Translations under genes and position numbers: made by a program
Shown: positions 22,701-34,865 of the stretch, one piece after another
Numbering within the stretch: the first letter of the stretch is position 1
How the letters are laid out: the number at the start of each line of letters is the position of its first letter
Notes under the pieces: generated by a model
Seen by the model: only the letters and a program-made list of their open reading frames with translations
Database searches by the model: none
What the model was told of the DNA's origin: nothing
Assembly (NCBI GenBank): GCA_036971475.1
Contig: JBAIZL010000006.1
Location: forward strand, 8,783,156-8,847,155
Source of the DNA: Prosapia bicincta
Taxonomy: Eukaryota; Arthropoda; Insecta; Hemiptera; Cercopidae
Direction: 5' to 3'
Length of the DNA: 64,000 nucleotides

Positions 22701-25700
22701 CTTACGCTATGACGTCACGTTTTATCAATATACTACCACGTTTGGCTATCGGAAATTTTTGGGACAGTCCTGTAGAGAGATAATGTACATTGATCTCGTG
22801 CACGAACGCCAGAGAGGTAGATAGCTATATACTGTTACTCTAGCTATTTCTTACGCTATGACGTCACGTTTTATCAATATACTACCACGTTTGGCTATCG
22901 GAAATCTTTGGGAGAGTCCTGTAGAGAGACAATGTACATTGATCTCGTGCACCAGCTCCACAGAGGTAGAGAGCTATATACTGTTACTCTAGTTATTTCT
23001 TACGCTATGACGTCACGTTTTATCAATATTCTACCACGTTTGGCTATCGGAAATCTTTGGGACAGTCCTGTAGAGACAATGTACATTGATCTCGTGCACG
23101 AGCTCCACAGAGGTAGAGAGCTATATACTGTTACTCTAGTTATTTCTTACGCTATGACGTCACGTTTTATCAATATTCTACCACGTTTGGCTATCGGAAA
23201 TCTTTGGGACAGTCCTGTAGAGACAATGTACATTGATCTCGTGCACGAGCTCCACAGAGGTAGAGAGCTATATACTGTTACTCTAGCTATTTCTTACGCT
23301 ATGACGTCACGTTTTATCAATATACTACCACGTTTGGCTATCGGAAATCTTTGGGCTAGTCCTGTAGAGAGACAATGTACATTGATCTCGTGCACGAGCT
23401 CCACAGAGGTAGAGAGCTATATACTGTTACTCTAGCTATTTCTTACGCTATGACGTCACGTTTTATCAATATACTACCACGTTTGGCTATCGGAAATTTT
23501 TGGGACAGTCCTGTAGAGAGATAATGTACATTGATCTCGTGCACGAGCTCCAGAGAGATAGAGAGCTATATACTGTTACTCTAGCTATTTCTTACGCTAT
23601 GACGTCACGTTTTATCAATATACTACCACGTTTGGCTATCGGAAATTTTTGGGACAGTCCTGTAGAGAGATAATGTACATTGATCTCGTGCACGAACGCC
23701 AGAGAGGTAGATAGCTATATACTGTTACTCTAGCTATTTCTTACGCTATGACGTCACGTTTTATCAATATACTACCACGTTTGGCTATCGGAAATCTTTG
23801 GGAGAGTCCTGTAGAGAGACAATGTACATTGATCTCGTGCACCAGCTCCACAGAGGTAGAGAGCTATATACTGTTACTCTAGTTATTTCTTACGCTATGA
23901 CGTCACGTTTTATGAATATTCTACCACGTTTGGCTATCGGAAATCTTTGGGACAGTCCTGTAGAGACAATGTACATTGATCTCGTGCACGAGCTCCACAG
24001 AGGTAGAGAGCTATATACTGTTACTCTAGCTATTTCTTACGCTATGACGTCACGTTTTATCAATATACTACCACGTTTGGCTATCGGAAATCTTTGGGCT
24101 AGTCCTGTAGAGAGACAATGTACATTGATCTCGTGCACGAGCTCCACAGAGGTAGAGAGCTATATACTGTTACTCTAGCTATTTCTTACGCTATGACGTC
24201 ACGTTTTATCAATATACTACCACGTTTGGCTATCGGAAATCTTTGGGACAGTCCTGTAAAGACAATGTACATTGATCTCGTGCACGAGCTCCAGAGAGGT
24301 AGAGAACTACATACTGTTACTCAAGCTATTTTATACGCTATGACGTCACGTTTTATCAATATACTACCACGTTTGGCTATCGGAAATCTTTGGGACAGTC
24401 CTATAGAGAGACAATGTGCATTGCTCTCGTGCACGATCTCCAGAGAGGTAGAGAGCTATATACTGTTACTCTAGCTATTTCTTACGCTATGACGTCACGT
24501 TTTATCAATATTCTACCACGTTTGGCTATCGGAAATCTTTGGGACAGTCCTGTAGAGAGACAATGTACATTGATCTCGTGCACGAACGCCAGAGAGGTAG
24601 AGAGCTATTACTGTTACTCAATCTATTTCTTACGCTATGACGTCACGTTTTATCAATATACTACCACGTTTGGCTATCGGAAATCTTTGGGACAGTCCTG
24701 TAAAGACAATGTACATTGATCTCGTGCACGAGCTCCAGAGAGGTAGAGAACTATATACTGTTACTCAAGCTATTTCTTACGCTATGACGTCACGTTTTAT
24801 CAATATACTACCACGTTTGGCTATCGGAAATCTTTGGGACAGTCCTGTAGAGACAATGTACATTGATCTCGTGCACGAGCTCCAGAGAGATAGAGAGCTA
24901 TATACTGTTACTCTAGCTATTTCTTACGCTATGACGTCACCTTTTATCAATATACTGCCACGTTTGGCTATCGGAAATCTTTGGGAGAGTCCTGTAGAGA
25001 GACAATGTACATTGATCTCGTGCACGAGCTCCACAGAGGTAGAGAGCTATATACTGTTACTCTAGCTATTTCTTACGCTATGACGTCACGTTTTATCAAT
25101 ATACTACCACGTTTGGCTATCGGAAATCTTTGGGACAGTCCTGTAGAGACAATGTACATTGATCTCGTGCACGAGCTCCACAGAGGTAGAGAGCTATATA
25201 CTGTTACTCTAGCTATTTCTTACGCTATGACGTCACGTTTTATCAATATACTACCACGTTTGGCTATTGGAAATTTTTGGGACAGTCCTGTAGAGACAAT
25301 GTACATTGATCTCGTGCACGAGCTTTAGAGAGATAGAGAGCTATATACTGTTACTCTAGCTATTTCTTACGCTATGACGTCACGTTTTATCAATATACTG
25401 CCACGTTTGGCTATCGGAAATCTTTGGGAGAGTCCTGTAGAGAGACAATGTACATTGATCTCGTGCACGAGCTCCACAGAGGTAGAGAGCTATATACTGT
25501 TACTCTAGCTATTTCTTACGCTATGACGTCACGTTTTATCAATATACTACCACGTTTGGCTATCGGAAATCTTTGGGACAGTCCTGTAGAGACAATGTAC
25601 ATTGATCTCGTGCACGAGCTCCAGAGAGATAGAGAGCTATATACTGTTACTCTAGCTATTTCTTACGCTATGACGTCACCTTTTATCAATATACTACCAC

Positions 25701-25705
25701 GTTTC
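19776..25705. repeat. 147-149-bp satellite array (about 40 units)
   Basis: Uninterrupted tandem array of units that are 147 bp (GTAGAGACAATG form) or 149 bp (GTAGAGAGACAATG or GAGATAATG form). Every unit contains three perfect palindromes: AATGTACATT, CTCGTGCACGAG (in most units) and TGACGTCA, the last a full cAMP-response-element consensus. Open frames up to 175 codons appear where 147-bp units follow each other and break at each 2-bp indel, so they are not genes. Blocks repeat at about 744-890 bp (5-6 units) and at 2816 bp (for example 21302 and 24118), showing higher-order and segmental duplication. Confidence 0.97.
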
Positions 25706-25739
25706 TATATATGCTTCATAAGAAAAATTTACTCTTGAA

Positions 25740-27085
25740 TAAATAACACATAATTGTAGCACAAGGAGGCTTTTAACGTTCGTTTAAAACAAATCAAACA
25801 ACTATATATTACCTGTTTCTAAATCGTTTTCTAAGGTCTTCCGACACCCATTCTCCAGTTTTTAATGTCCATCCACTCATCCTATGCCAGGCCACTCTCT
25901 TCAAACTTGTTATTTCCAGCTCCTTCGTTTTCAACCTGGTTTTTGTTTCCATATCAATATCTACTTTATCAGACATTTTTCACTCATCCGCTGTACAGTC
26001 CTTAACTGCTAATCAAAGTATACGATAAGTAAACTACAACACTGTAGTCTTCATTTAGGCAGGAAGGAGTAAGTAGTAGGATTAAACTTCTGCCAGCCTA
26101 CTCAGCACTCCGATCGATAGACAAGTCATTTGACACAACTTGTGTCAGCTTAATACATTTCCACGATTAAATACTCGTGTATCGCTAAGTACTTCCAAAG
26201 CTTTATGAAACCTTGAATGGAGTTTCAATCTAACGCCTCCAACTTTATCCAGTCAGTACACTATTGAGGTATTCCGGTTAAAACCCATCTTTAGTTGACA
26301 TTGCTTGTGAGTTAATGTTATAAATAAATAACTCCACACGAATTGAAACAAAAATATACGCTATTGTAATAAGCCTTGTGTCTTTACCATCAGTAAAAAC
26401 ACTAGAAATTTATAACTACGACAGTGTTACTGATGATGATGACAACAGCCAATAAAGCACACTGTATATTTAGTTCGTGTGGAGTTATTTATTTACTTAT
26501 TTATAATGTTTATACCAATATAGACAATAAACCCAACAACATACGAAGTACTGATAGTTTATGCAGTCACCGATGACTTCCATACGTTGACTTGGGATAG
26601 TAGAAGTTTCTTATCCCATCTGTGGTTTGACGAGTGTTTATCCCATAAGGAATAGTTAAGCTGATATATTGAATTCAAATAAGGTTCACTAAGCGCTAAA
26701 ACACTGGTCATGCTGTCCCACGGGAATCAATTGGGAATGGTTTCCTCGTTTCGTCCATCCCTCACTAGTAATTAAACCTGTCCTCACTCTCCCCTAGCAG
26801 GAGAAAACCAAATAATTGAGGTATCTTAATCTCTTTTAAAATAACCGATCCAGTGGCTCTTGTGCTAAAAACAAGGCGATATTACAAGTAAACTAGACTT
26901 AACTTTTTTAAATTTGTATTAAATTATTTCAAGTTATATTCAATAAATAAATATTTTTATGTTTTTGTAAATATTTTGTAATCTCCATTGTCGAAAATCT
27001 AAATTCTTCTTTAGGGAGTCCGTACGTCATTAAACTATGTTATATTTATGTCATGTAGATGATAGTCTATACAACATATATCCCT
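25740..27085. other. No recognised gene; one old palindrome
   Basis: An inverted repeat at about 26318-26505 (ATAACTCCACACGAA and TTCGTGTGGAGTTAT) encloses CTGATG motifs on both strands and may be a decayed palindromic element. The remainder is unassigned. Confidence 0.4.
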
Positions 27086-27494
<409 letters not shown>

Positions 27495-27497
<3 letters not shown>

Positions 27498-27905
27498 TCA
27501 ATAAGTAATAAAAAACTGTTTATTTATCCACTCAAGGTCCAATACATTTTTTTAACTTGTAGTAGGTAACCCTTGATGATAATAGCCTACGTTTTTATCA
27601 AATACTAATCTAGTTTAATACTAATCAAATTTAATGAAATAATTTTAGTTATATATAGGAGAAAATCGTTTCACAAAAGGGGCAATGTATGCATTATAGT
27701 TATATTTCACCTCATTGGTTTGGAATTAGTGATAACATATGATTTCTTAAAACATCTGATTTTATGTTACAGATTATGTGGTAGAACATCTGTTTCAAAG
27801 CTTACGTTATGTTACTTTACTTATTAAAACTGTAATTATTTAATAAAAAGTAACTAGAATAAAATTTTTCAATCTTCACTTAAGTAGGAATTGACTTTAT
27901 TTATT
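27495..27905 (-). mobile_element. SINE-like repeat, type 1
   Basis: Hairpin module (TATCCACTCAAGG and the mirrored TTAACTTGTAGTAGGTAA), TATAGGAGAAAATCG, the AGAACATCTGTTT region and AAGTAGGAATTGACT at the end, all on the minus strand. Confidence 0.6.
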
Positions 27906-28154
27906 TTTTTTCGTTACTTGTTTTTAATTTCAAGTTAAAGGGGAGTCTTTTACCTAGTTACTAGTGGAGGCAACTTTTAATCACAGAAAAAATAAAATTT
28001 CAAGAGTTGTTTTTAAAATAAACTAAATTCTACATTAAAAATATTAAAAAATTATATTAAATTCTAAAGAAATAAATAAAAGATTCTCCCACAGAGAACT
28101 CGGTATTATTAGAAATAGGTTAACCTGAAAATTTCATATAATTATCATTATTAT

Positions 28155-28271
<117 letters not shown>

Positions 28272-29111
28272 CAACAATAAAATATTAAAAAATTGAATAG
28301 TTGAAATAGAGGTACGTCTAAGGTAGTGCCCCAGCTGTAGTTTGGGTAGTTTGGGGTCATAAGCCTCATTAATGTGGTCCTCAATCTTGTCTTGAGTGTG
28401 TTTCTAATCTGTCTATTTTTTCTCAAAATCTTCTGTAGCCTTATCGCTTCTATATATACGTTTTCATCAAACCGTTTCTGTGACAAAACGGCTCTTTACT
28501 TTTAGGACTAACTCTTCTACAACATTACATTTTCAGTAATATTCATCTTTGAAGGATACCATTAAATCCTGGACGCCAAAATTTGAAAACATTTATTCCT
28601 ACAAATGTACGTTTAGAAAACTCTTGTCGTCCATCACCACTAAAGACTTTAAATTGTAATACACTGACAACAAAAGTACTAAATTTTTCGAAATATAAAT
28701 TTAAACAAATCGCTTTTATTCCTGCGCCTGTAACTTCACGAACATTGCAGTCTGCATAATAACTTCCGCGTAAGAAATTATAAACTTTCCCCGTATAGTC
28801 ACCAGATGGTGTCCTGCGCAACGCTTCGGCCTCGTAAACACTTCATTACGGAAAACTTTTATAATATCGAATGTTTTCTTGCAAACTCTTCACAACAATA
28901 TGCTCTCTAACTTTATCCGATCGAGGAAAAACTAGAAGACTTGTTAGCATCGGCCTAATGTTTGTTTCGAATTATTTGTTGGAGATTTTTAGTAATTTTC
29001 GGTTGTCAAAACGACGTAGTAATTGCAGATATATGCAAGATAGTATTGATACTCCATCAGGTTTCTATTTTGTGAGGGTTATATTACATATAACAGAAGG
29101 AGAACAAAATT
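28272..29111. other. Unrecognised segment with two short open frames
   Basis: Minus-strand frame 28543-28821 (92 codons, ATG at 28821) has balanced amino-acid composition, including TPSGDYTGKVYNFLRGSYY. Plus-strand frame 28871-29221 (116 codons) contains GKTRRLVSIGLMFV and runs into the first unit of the adjacent satellite. I recognise neither. Either could be chance or an old element. Confidence 0.25.
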
Positions 29112-30674
29112 ACGTTACATTTTGTGAAGGAGAGTTACAGTATTTCTCATACAAAGAGTGTATGTTGATGTCCGAACATACCATCTTAAGTATAATGTTT
29201 TGTGCATTAATTTCTTCTTGATGGTAAAATGTTCTCACCATCCAATTACCCACCCAATAATTTCACTACATTTTGTGAAGGAGAGTTACAGTATTTCTCA
29301 TACATAGAGTGTATGTTGATGTCCGAACATACCATCTTAAGTACAATGTTTTGTGCATTAATTTCTTCTTGATGGTAAAATGTTCTCACCATCCAATTAC
29401 CCACCCAATAATTTCACTACATTTTGTGAAGGAGAGTTACAGTATTTCTCATACATAGAGTGTATGTTGATGTCCGAACATACCATCTTAAGTACAATGT
29501 TTTGTGCATTAATTTCTTCTTGATGGTAAAATGTTCTCCATAATCACCATCCAATTACCCACCCAATAATTTCACTACATTTTGTGAAGGAGAATTACAG
29601 TATTTCTCATACATAGAGTGTATGTTGATGTCCGAACATACCATCTTAAGTATAATGTTTTGTGCATTAATTTCTTCTTGATGGTAAAATGTTCTCCATA
29701 ATCCCCATCCAATTACCCACCCAATAATTTCACTACATTTTGTGAAGGAGAATTACAGTATTTCTCATACATAGAGTGTATGTTGATGTCCGAACATACC
29801 ATCTTAAGTATAATGTTTTGTGCATTAATTTCTTCTTTATGGTAAAATGTTCTCCATAATCACCATCCAATTACCCACCCAATAATTTCACTACATTTTG
29901 TGAAGGAGAATTACAGTATTTCTCATACAAAGAGTGTATGTTGATGTCCGAACATACCATCTTAAGTATAATGTTTTGTGCATTAATTTCTTCTTGATGG
30001 TAAAATGTTCTCCATAATCACCATCCAATTACCCACCCAATAATTTCACTAAATTTTGTGAAGGAGAGTTACAGTATTTCTCATACAAAGAGTGTATGTT
30101 GATGTCCGAACATACCATCTTAAGTATAATGTTTTGTGCATTAATTTCTTCTTGATGGTAAAATGTTCTCCATAATCACCATCCAATTACCCACCCAATA
30201 ATTTCACTACATTTTGTGAAGGAGAGTTACAGTATTTCTCATACATAGAGTGTATGTTGATGTCCGAACATACCATCTTAAGTATAATGTTTTGTGCATT
30301 AATTTCTTCTTGATGGTAAAATGTTCTCACCATCCAATTACCCACCCAATAATTTCACTACATTTTGTGAAGGAGAGTTACAGTATTTCTCATACATAGA
30401 GTGTATGTTGATGTCCGAACATACCATCTTAGCTATAATGTTTTGTGCATTAATTTCTTCTTGATGGTAAAATGTTCTCACCATCCAATTACCCACCCAA
30501 TAATTTCACTACATTTTGTGAAGGAGAGTTACAGTATTTCTCATACATAGAGTGTATGTTGATGTCCGAACATACCATCTTAGCTATAATGTTTTGTGCA
30601 TTAATTTCTTCTTGATGGTAAAATGTTCTCCATAATCACCATCCAATTACCCACCCAATAATTTCACTACATTT
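29112..30674. repeat. 150-158-bp satellite array (about 10 units)
   Basis: Tandem units containing ACATTTTGTGAAGGAGAGTT, GTGTATGTTGATGTCCGAAC and CCAATTACCCACCCAATAAT. A short indel (CTCCATAATCACC versus CTCACC) gives two length classes. The first unit overlaps the end of the 28871-29221 open frame. Confidence 0.95.
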
Positions 30675-30930
30675 TTTCAATTCTTTTTATTAGTTCACGC
30701 TCTTCCTATATATGTCTAACTTTTCTTTAATTTGACAAATGTATATCAAATTTTCAACCGTTGAAAAAATACTTCTTATTCATTAAATCAAGGTCAAATA
30801 CAATTTTTGTTAACTTGTAGTGGACGACACTTGATGTAAATACAGTTTTTTCAAATAATAATTCATTAATTAAATTTAATTAAGAATAATTTCTCTTTCT
30901 ATTTTGCCACTTATCATTGTAATTTCGTCA

Positions 30931-30987
<57 letters not shown>

Positions 30988-31140
30988 TTATTTATTTATT
31001 GTACATACATTATATGTAAATATTTATATTATTTGAAGTTATTTAATAAAAAGTAGCTAAAATAAAAGTTTGCTTTGTTCATCTAAGTAAAAATTGTTTT
31101 TGTTTGTTCATCAAAAATAAATTGTTTTTTTATTACTTGT
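30675..31140 (-). mobile_element. SINE-like repeat, type 1, interrupted by (TA)n
   Basis: Starts with TTCAATTCTTTTTATTAGTT (tip), then TTCAACCGTTGAAAAAATAC, the hairpin module, and the 5' module end. A (TA)n tract at 30937-30982 replaces part of the middle. The satellite ends exactly at the SINE tip. Confidence 0.55.
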
Positions 31141-31734
31141 ATTGTGATAGAAACTTTGTTTTCTTTTTATTAATTTTTGTGAAAACAATATTTTCCATGG
31201 GTGATGCAAAAAGTCCTCGGGAATACAGAAAGGCCTCAAGATTCTTTTTTTTAATAATTAAAAATTTTGAATAAAATCACATTTAATCTCACTTTATAAA
31301 CCTTAAAAATATAAACATCACGCAAAAAAAAGTTATAAAAACCCTTTTCTTTATAAAACTCTCTATGTAAACAAGTGATATATAGAAACAAAAATTTAAA
31401 GTCTATTCTTGCTTATGTTAACACAGAAAATTATTAAATAATAAAAATGTTATTAAATAATTACAATTATTATAAATAAAGTAACATAACCTAAGCTTTA
31501 AAACAACTGATCTACCACATAACCTGTAACATATAATCAGCTGTTTTATGAAATCATATGTCATCACTTATTTTAATCCAAATTGATAGGAATAACTATA
31601 TTGTATAACTTGCCCCCTTAAAAAAGGTAAAAGTTAAAACTTATATAAAAAGGTGAAAGGTTTTTCTCCCATATAAAACTGCAATTAATCATTAAATAAA
31701 TAAAACCTCTAAACCACAAATAACATTTTTTTAA

Positions 31735-31777
31735 ACCTTATGTACATTTCGATTGCTCAGCAATCATCTTCAGAGGT
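31735..31777 (-). ncRNA. Hammerhead ribozyme motif, type I, family B
   Basis: Minus strand: stem I ACCU/AGGU, core CUGAAGA, extra U, helix II GAUUGC/GCAAUC (six perfect pairs, UGA loop), GAA, palindromic helix III AUGUACAU, A before the cleavage point. No departure from the consensus in core or helices. Confidence 0.8.
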
Positions 31778-31813
31778 ATTTATAAAATACAACTTGAGTT
31801 GTATTGTTTAAAT

Positions 31814-31856
31814 ACCTCTGAAGATGATTGCTGAGCAGTCGAAATGTACATAAGGT
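31814..31856 (+). ncRNA. Hammerhead ribozyme motif, type I, family B
   Basis: Stem I ACCU/AGGU (31814-31817 with 31853-31856), core CUGAAGA (31818-31824), extra U, helix II GAUUGC/GCAGUC (one G.U), GAA (31841-31843), helix III AUGUACAU (31844-31851), A at 31852. Confidence 0.8.
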
Positions 31857-32087
31857 TTAAATAAATGTTATTTGTGGTTTAGAGGTTTTATTTATTTAAA
31901 AATAAACATTACGCCACAGTTGCTTCATAAAGTTATGCAATTAATCAGTTCAATTTAATGAAAAATATTTGAAAAAAAACTGTATTGACATCTTAAGTGT
32001 CATCCACTGCAAGTTTAAAAAAATTGCGTTTGAACTTGAGTGGATGAATAATGAGAATTTTATTAACGATTGACAATTAGAACAAGA

Positions 32088-32261
32088 TATATATATATAT
32101 ATATATGAAAACCATGTTAGTAGTCTTTGAGAATGCTGGAACTATGCACCGGCGAAAAGCTTCAGCATAATTGTAAATGTTGAATAAAATATATCTTGAT
32201 TTTAAACTTTTTGAAGTTATTTAATAATTATAACAAATCAAGAAAAAATAATCATCTTTAT

Positions 32262-32303
<42 letters not shown>
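32088..32303 (+). mobile_element. Family A arm, decayed, with (TA)n
   Basis: Plus-strand remnant: UUGAGAA in place of CUGANGA (C3 to U and G8 to A), helix II GCUGG/CCGGC, GAA, helix III AAGCUU, C at the cleavage position near 32153. (TA)n lies on both sides (32088-32106, 32266-32303). Confidence 0.5.
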
Positions 32304-32305
<2 letters not shown>

Positions 32306-32337
32306 CGATAGCGTGAACTAATAGTAGGAATTGAAAA

Positions 32338-33149
32338 GACATCACTGAAATATTGCAATGTAACTTTGTACCTGTTTTAAAATAATACTGTACTATATTG
32401 CCCGGTTATACAGAGGTAGAAAGTACCCGGTTAGGGTGTACATCCCTAATATGAGCAAGGTACGGAATAATGCAAGTGGAACATTCTTCCATTTACCGAA
32501 GGTAGGTGCAATAACGAATACAAAGCAGACATACTTGACTTGTCTACAGGCTGGCAAACGTTAGCAAATTTTATTCTGTTTCTTGCTTACATAGACGTCA
32601 ACAATACAAAAGAATACGATACCATAGGCCACCGACTTGGCTGGAGGCAAAAAGGAGATATATAAATTTACTTTTGTAGAATCGAATTTAATATTCATCG
32701 CTGCAAATATTCTATCAATATTACATTGACCAGGTAATCTTGTTTTTTTAAATTTCCTTCCCTCTTTCATGGACATGGTGTATAAAAATGGATAAAATAT
32801 ATAACTACTAGACGTGATAAAACACAACACAATGGAGCTATTGAGAACAAATAGTGGTAACTTTGAAGATATAAAATAAGATTTCCTTAGAACGATTTAA
32901 TGAAACATGAACCGTGATGAAACTCATAAAGATGACGGAAATATAATGAAGGCAATGTAATAAATGTATTTCGTGATATAAGGTACTTTGAAGAAAAGAC
33001 AAACGAATGGAAGGTTCACTTTGATGGAAAGAAGACATGCATTTTGTTTCTAACGTGAGACCAAATGGATGGAATAGAAACAGAAAATTCTTCTGTACAT
33101 TAACAGTAAGAATACTATAATGTAGACTACTTGTAAATATATATACTTG
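32338..33149. other. No recognised gene
   Basis: Short open frames on the minus strand (32561-32830 and 32838-33206) have no recognisable motif. The second ends in a (TA)n-encoded Ile-Tyr run. Confidence 0.4.

Positions 33150-33203
<54 letters not shown>
33150..33203. repeat. (TA)n microsatellite
   Basis: About 52 bp of TA dinucleotides before the nested element at 33205. Confidence 0.95.
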
Positions 33204-33205
<2 letters not shown>

Positions 33206-33448
33206 ATATGTATTCTTGTGTATTAATAAAGAACTAAGTCAAAATACAAATACAAAAATTATAATTGAATTTACAATTCAAAGCTTTTCGTTGGCTAACA
33301 GTACCAAGATCATCAGGAATATTAAACAATTCAATTCACAATATCAAGAGCACAGTGGTACAATATATTACAATAAAAATATTGAAAAGAACCCCAATAC
33401 CACAAAAATAATCAAAAATAACAAATAAAACAAGTTACTTAAGATTAA

Positions 33449-33493
33449 ACCCTTATGTACATTTCGATGACCATGTCATCATCATCAGAGGGT
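33449..33493 (-). ncRNA. Hammerhead ribozyme motif, type I, family B
   Basis: Minus strand: stem I ACCCU/AGGGU, core CUGAUGA, extra U, helix II GAUGAC/GUCAUC, GAA, helix III AUGUACAU, A before the cleavage point. Fully consistent. Stem I and helix II differ from the 31.7-kb copies but remain paired. Confidence 0.8.
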
Positions 33494-33591
33494 CTTGTTA
33501 CAAAACACAATCTAGCACACAAGAAGTTACAAAGTAGAATGATCATTCTAGTTTGTAACGTCTTGTGTGCTAGATTGTGTTTTGTAACAAG

Positions 33592-33636
33592 ACCCTCTGA
33601 TGATGATGACATGGTCATCGAAATGTACATAAGGGT
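33592..33636 (+). ncRNA. Hammerhead ribozyme motif, type I, family B
   Basis: Stem I ACCCU/AGGGU (33592-33596 with 33632-33636), core CUGAUGA (33597-33603), extra U 33604, helix II GAUGAC/GUCAUC (33605-33610 with 33614-33619), GAA 33620-33622, helix III 33623-33630, A 33631. Identical to the minus-strand partner. Confidence 0.8.
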
Positions 33637-33754
33637 TTAATCTTAAGTAACTTGTTTTATTTGTTATTTTTTATTATTTTTGTGGTATTGGGGTTCTTTT
33701 CAATATTTTTATTGAAACAATTCAATTGTTTAAACAATTATTGAATTGTTTAAT

Positions 33755-33799
33755 ATTCCTGAGGATGTTGGTACTGTTTGCCAACGAAAAGCTTTAAAT
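33755..33799 (+). ncRNA. Hammerhead ribozyme motif, type I, family A
   Basis: Core CUGAGGA (33759-33765), extra U, helix II GUUGGUA/UGCCAAC (one U.G), GAA, helix III AAGCUU (33789-33794), U before the cleavage point. The first stem I pair is now C-A; the next three pair. Confidence 0.6.
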
Positions 33800-33839
33800 T
33801 GTATGATTCAATATACGAGAATTCAATATATACAAAAAT

Positions 33840-34790
33840 TACTTTTTTTTACTAGAACAAAATTTATTTTAATACATTTTTACTACTCGTTCTTATCTGT
33901 ATAAGTTTTGTATTTTAATTTAAACTCACTTCCTTAGTAATTAGGTTCTTGAAACTGCAACTGCAGCTCGGCTTGGATGACAAGTAAAAAATATTGGGTA
34001 ATTAGGGTAAAAGATATTTGGGTGTTCAGTATACATTTTAAACTGACTTCATGGTAAGCAGTGCTTACACTTTACAAAGCATGTGGGATTAGGAATCTGT
34101 TCAGTGTTATTATACTGTGGGAGAAAATTCTATTTAAATTAATATCTTAAAATTCTATTGCAAACTCAAATGTGCTTTAGTTCAGCAAAAACTATTTTAA
34201 AACCAAATATTTTCTAAACATGTTTTTTTTAGATACCTTTGAACTTTAGTAAAGGTTTAATAGTTTTATGGATTATTACTAACAACATATTGAACACTAA
34301 TTACTTTATTTTCCGGTCTATATTAGTATAGACCAATAGTATATTGGTAGTGACAGGTTTATACAATTACATTTCCTGATGACTTGCTTCATAAATTATT
34401 TAAAATGAAAATCTATTGCAATATCATAAAAACTATTTTTCAACCAGAATAATTTGTTTACTAATCTAAAGAAAATTAAAATTAAAGAGAAAGTAAATAT
34501 GAATTAAATGATGGTACAACTTTTATAATTTTTGTACAAAAAGTAAAAATGTGGTTTTAAATAGAAATCTACTTTCCAAATATTTTAGAAAGTATCAAAA
34601 TATTATTATTTAATGTGTTTTTTAACTCTATTGAAGAACTATATTGTTTTATAATAAAATCTATCCTTGGAATATTAATGATTCAATTTTATAGGTGAGT
34701 GTAAGTGATTGAATTGTAGTATTTTAGGATGATGTTTATGGTTTATGGCGTATTATATATTTTTGTATCTGTATTTCTCTTATTTTTCAT

Positions 34791-34865
<75 letters not shown>

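Larger units (their letters stand above)
31691..31935. mobile_element. Palindromic family B element with exact 11-bp target duplication
   Basis: TGCAATTAATC occurs at 31680-31690 and again at 31936-31946, inside a SINE-like copy that is otherwise continuous. The 245-bp element has inverted arms of about 100 bp, each with a complete ribozyme motif, and ends in ATTACGCCACAGTTGCTTCA. Confidence 0.85.
31425..32337 (+). mobile_element. SINE-like repeat, type 1, with two insertions
   Basis: 5' module from about 31425 (AATAAAGTAACATAACC, AACTGATCTACCAC, TCATATGTCATCACTTATTT) to 31690. A family B element with an 11-bp target duplication interrupts it. The hairpin module runs at 31947-32087. A second insertion, a family A arm plus (TA)n, occupies 32088-32303, and the tip AGCGTGAACTAATAGTAGGA follows at 32308-32337. 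Confidence 0.65.
33337..33714. mobile_element. Near-perfect family B palindrome with 13-bp target duplication
   Basis: AAACAATTCAATT flanks it exactly at 33324-33336 and 33715-33727. The inverted arms, about 175 bp each around a centre near 33545, are almost identical, so the element is young. Each arm holds an intact ribozyme motif. The two mirror-image 61-codon open frames found here are a product of the palindrome. Confidence 0.85.
33205..33835. mobile_element. Family A element containing a nested family B element
   Basis: The outer arms (from about 33205 and to about 33835) carry GAATTTACAATTCAAAGC and a mirrored copy, with family A ribozyme cores: minus strand near 33276-33320 with a decayed helix II, plus strand at 33755-33799. 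The centre, 33337-33714, is a younger family B insertion. Confidence 0.7.

Noticed and set aside
19778..25738. Open frames up to 175 codons in the 148-bp satellite
   Set aside because: They exist only where 147-bp units are adjacent and are broken by 2-bp indels or TAA in the other units.
29112..30674. CRISPR-like array
   Set aside because: Units are contiguous satellite copies without distinct spacers, in an animal-type genome.
33445..33640. Two nearly identical 61-codon frames on opposite strands
   Set aside because: They are mirror images produced by the palindrome, which is better explained by the ribozyme-bearing arms.
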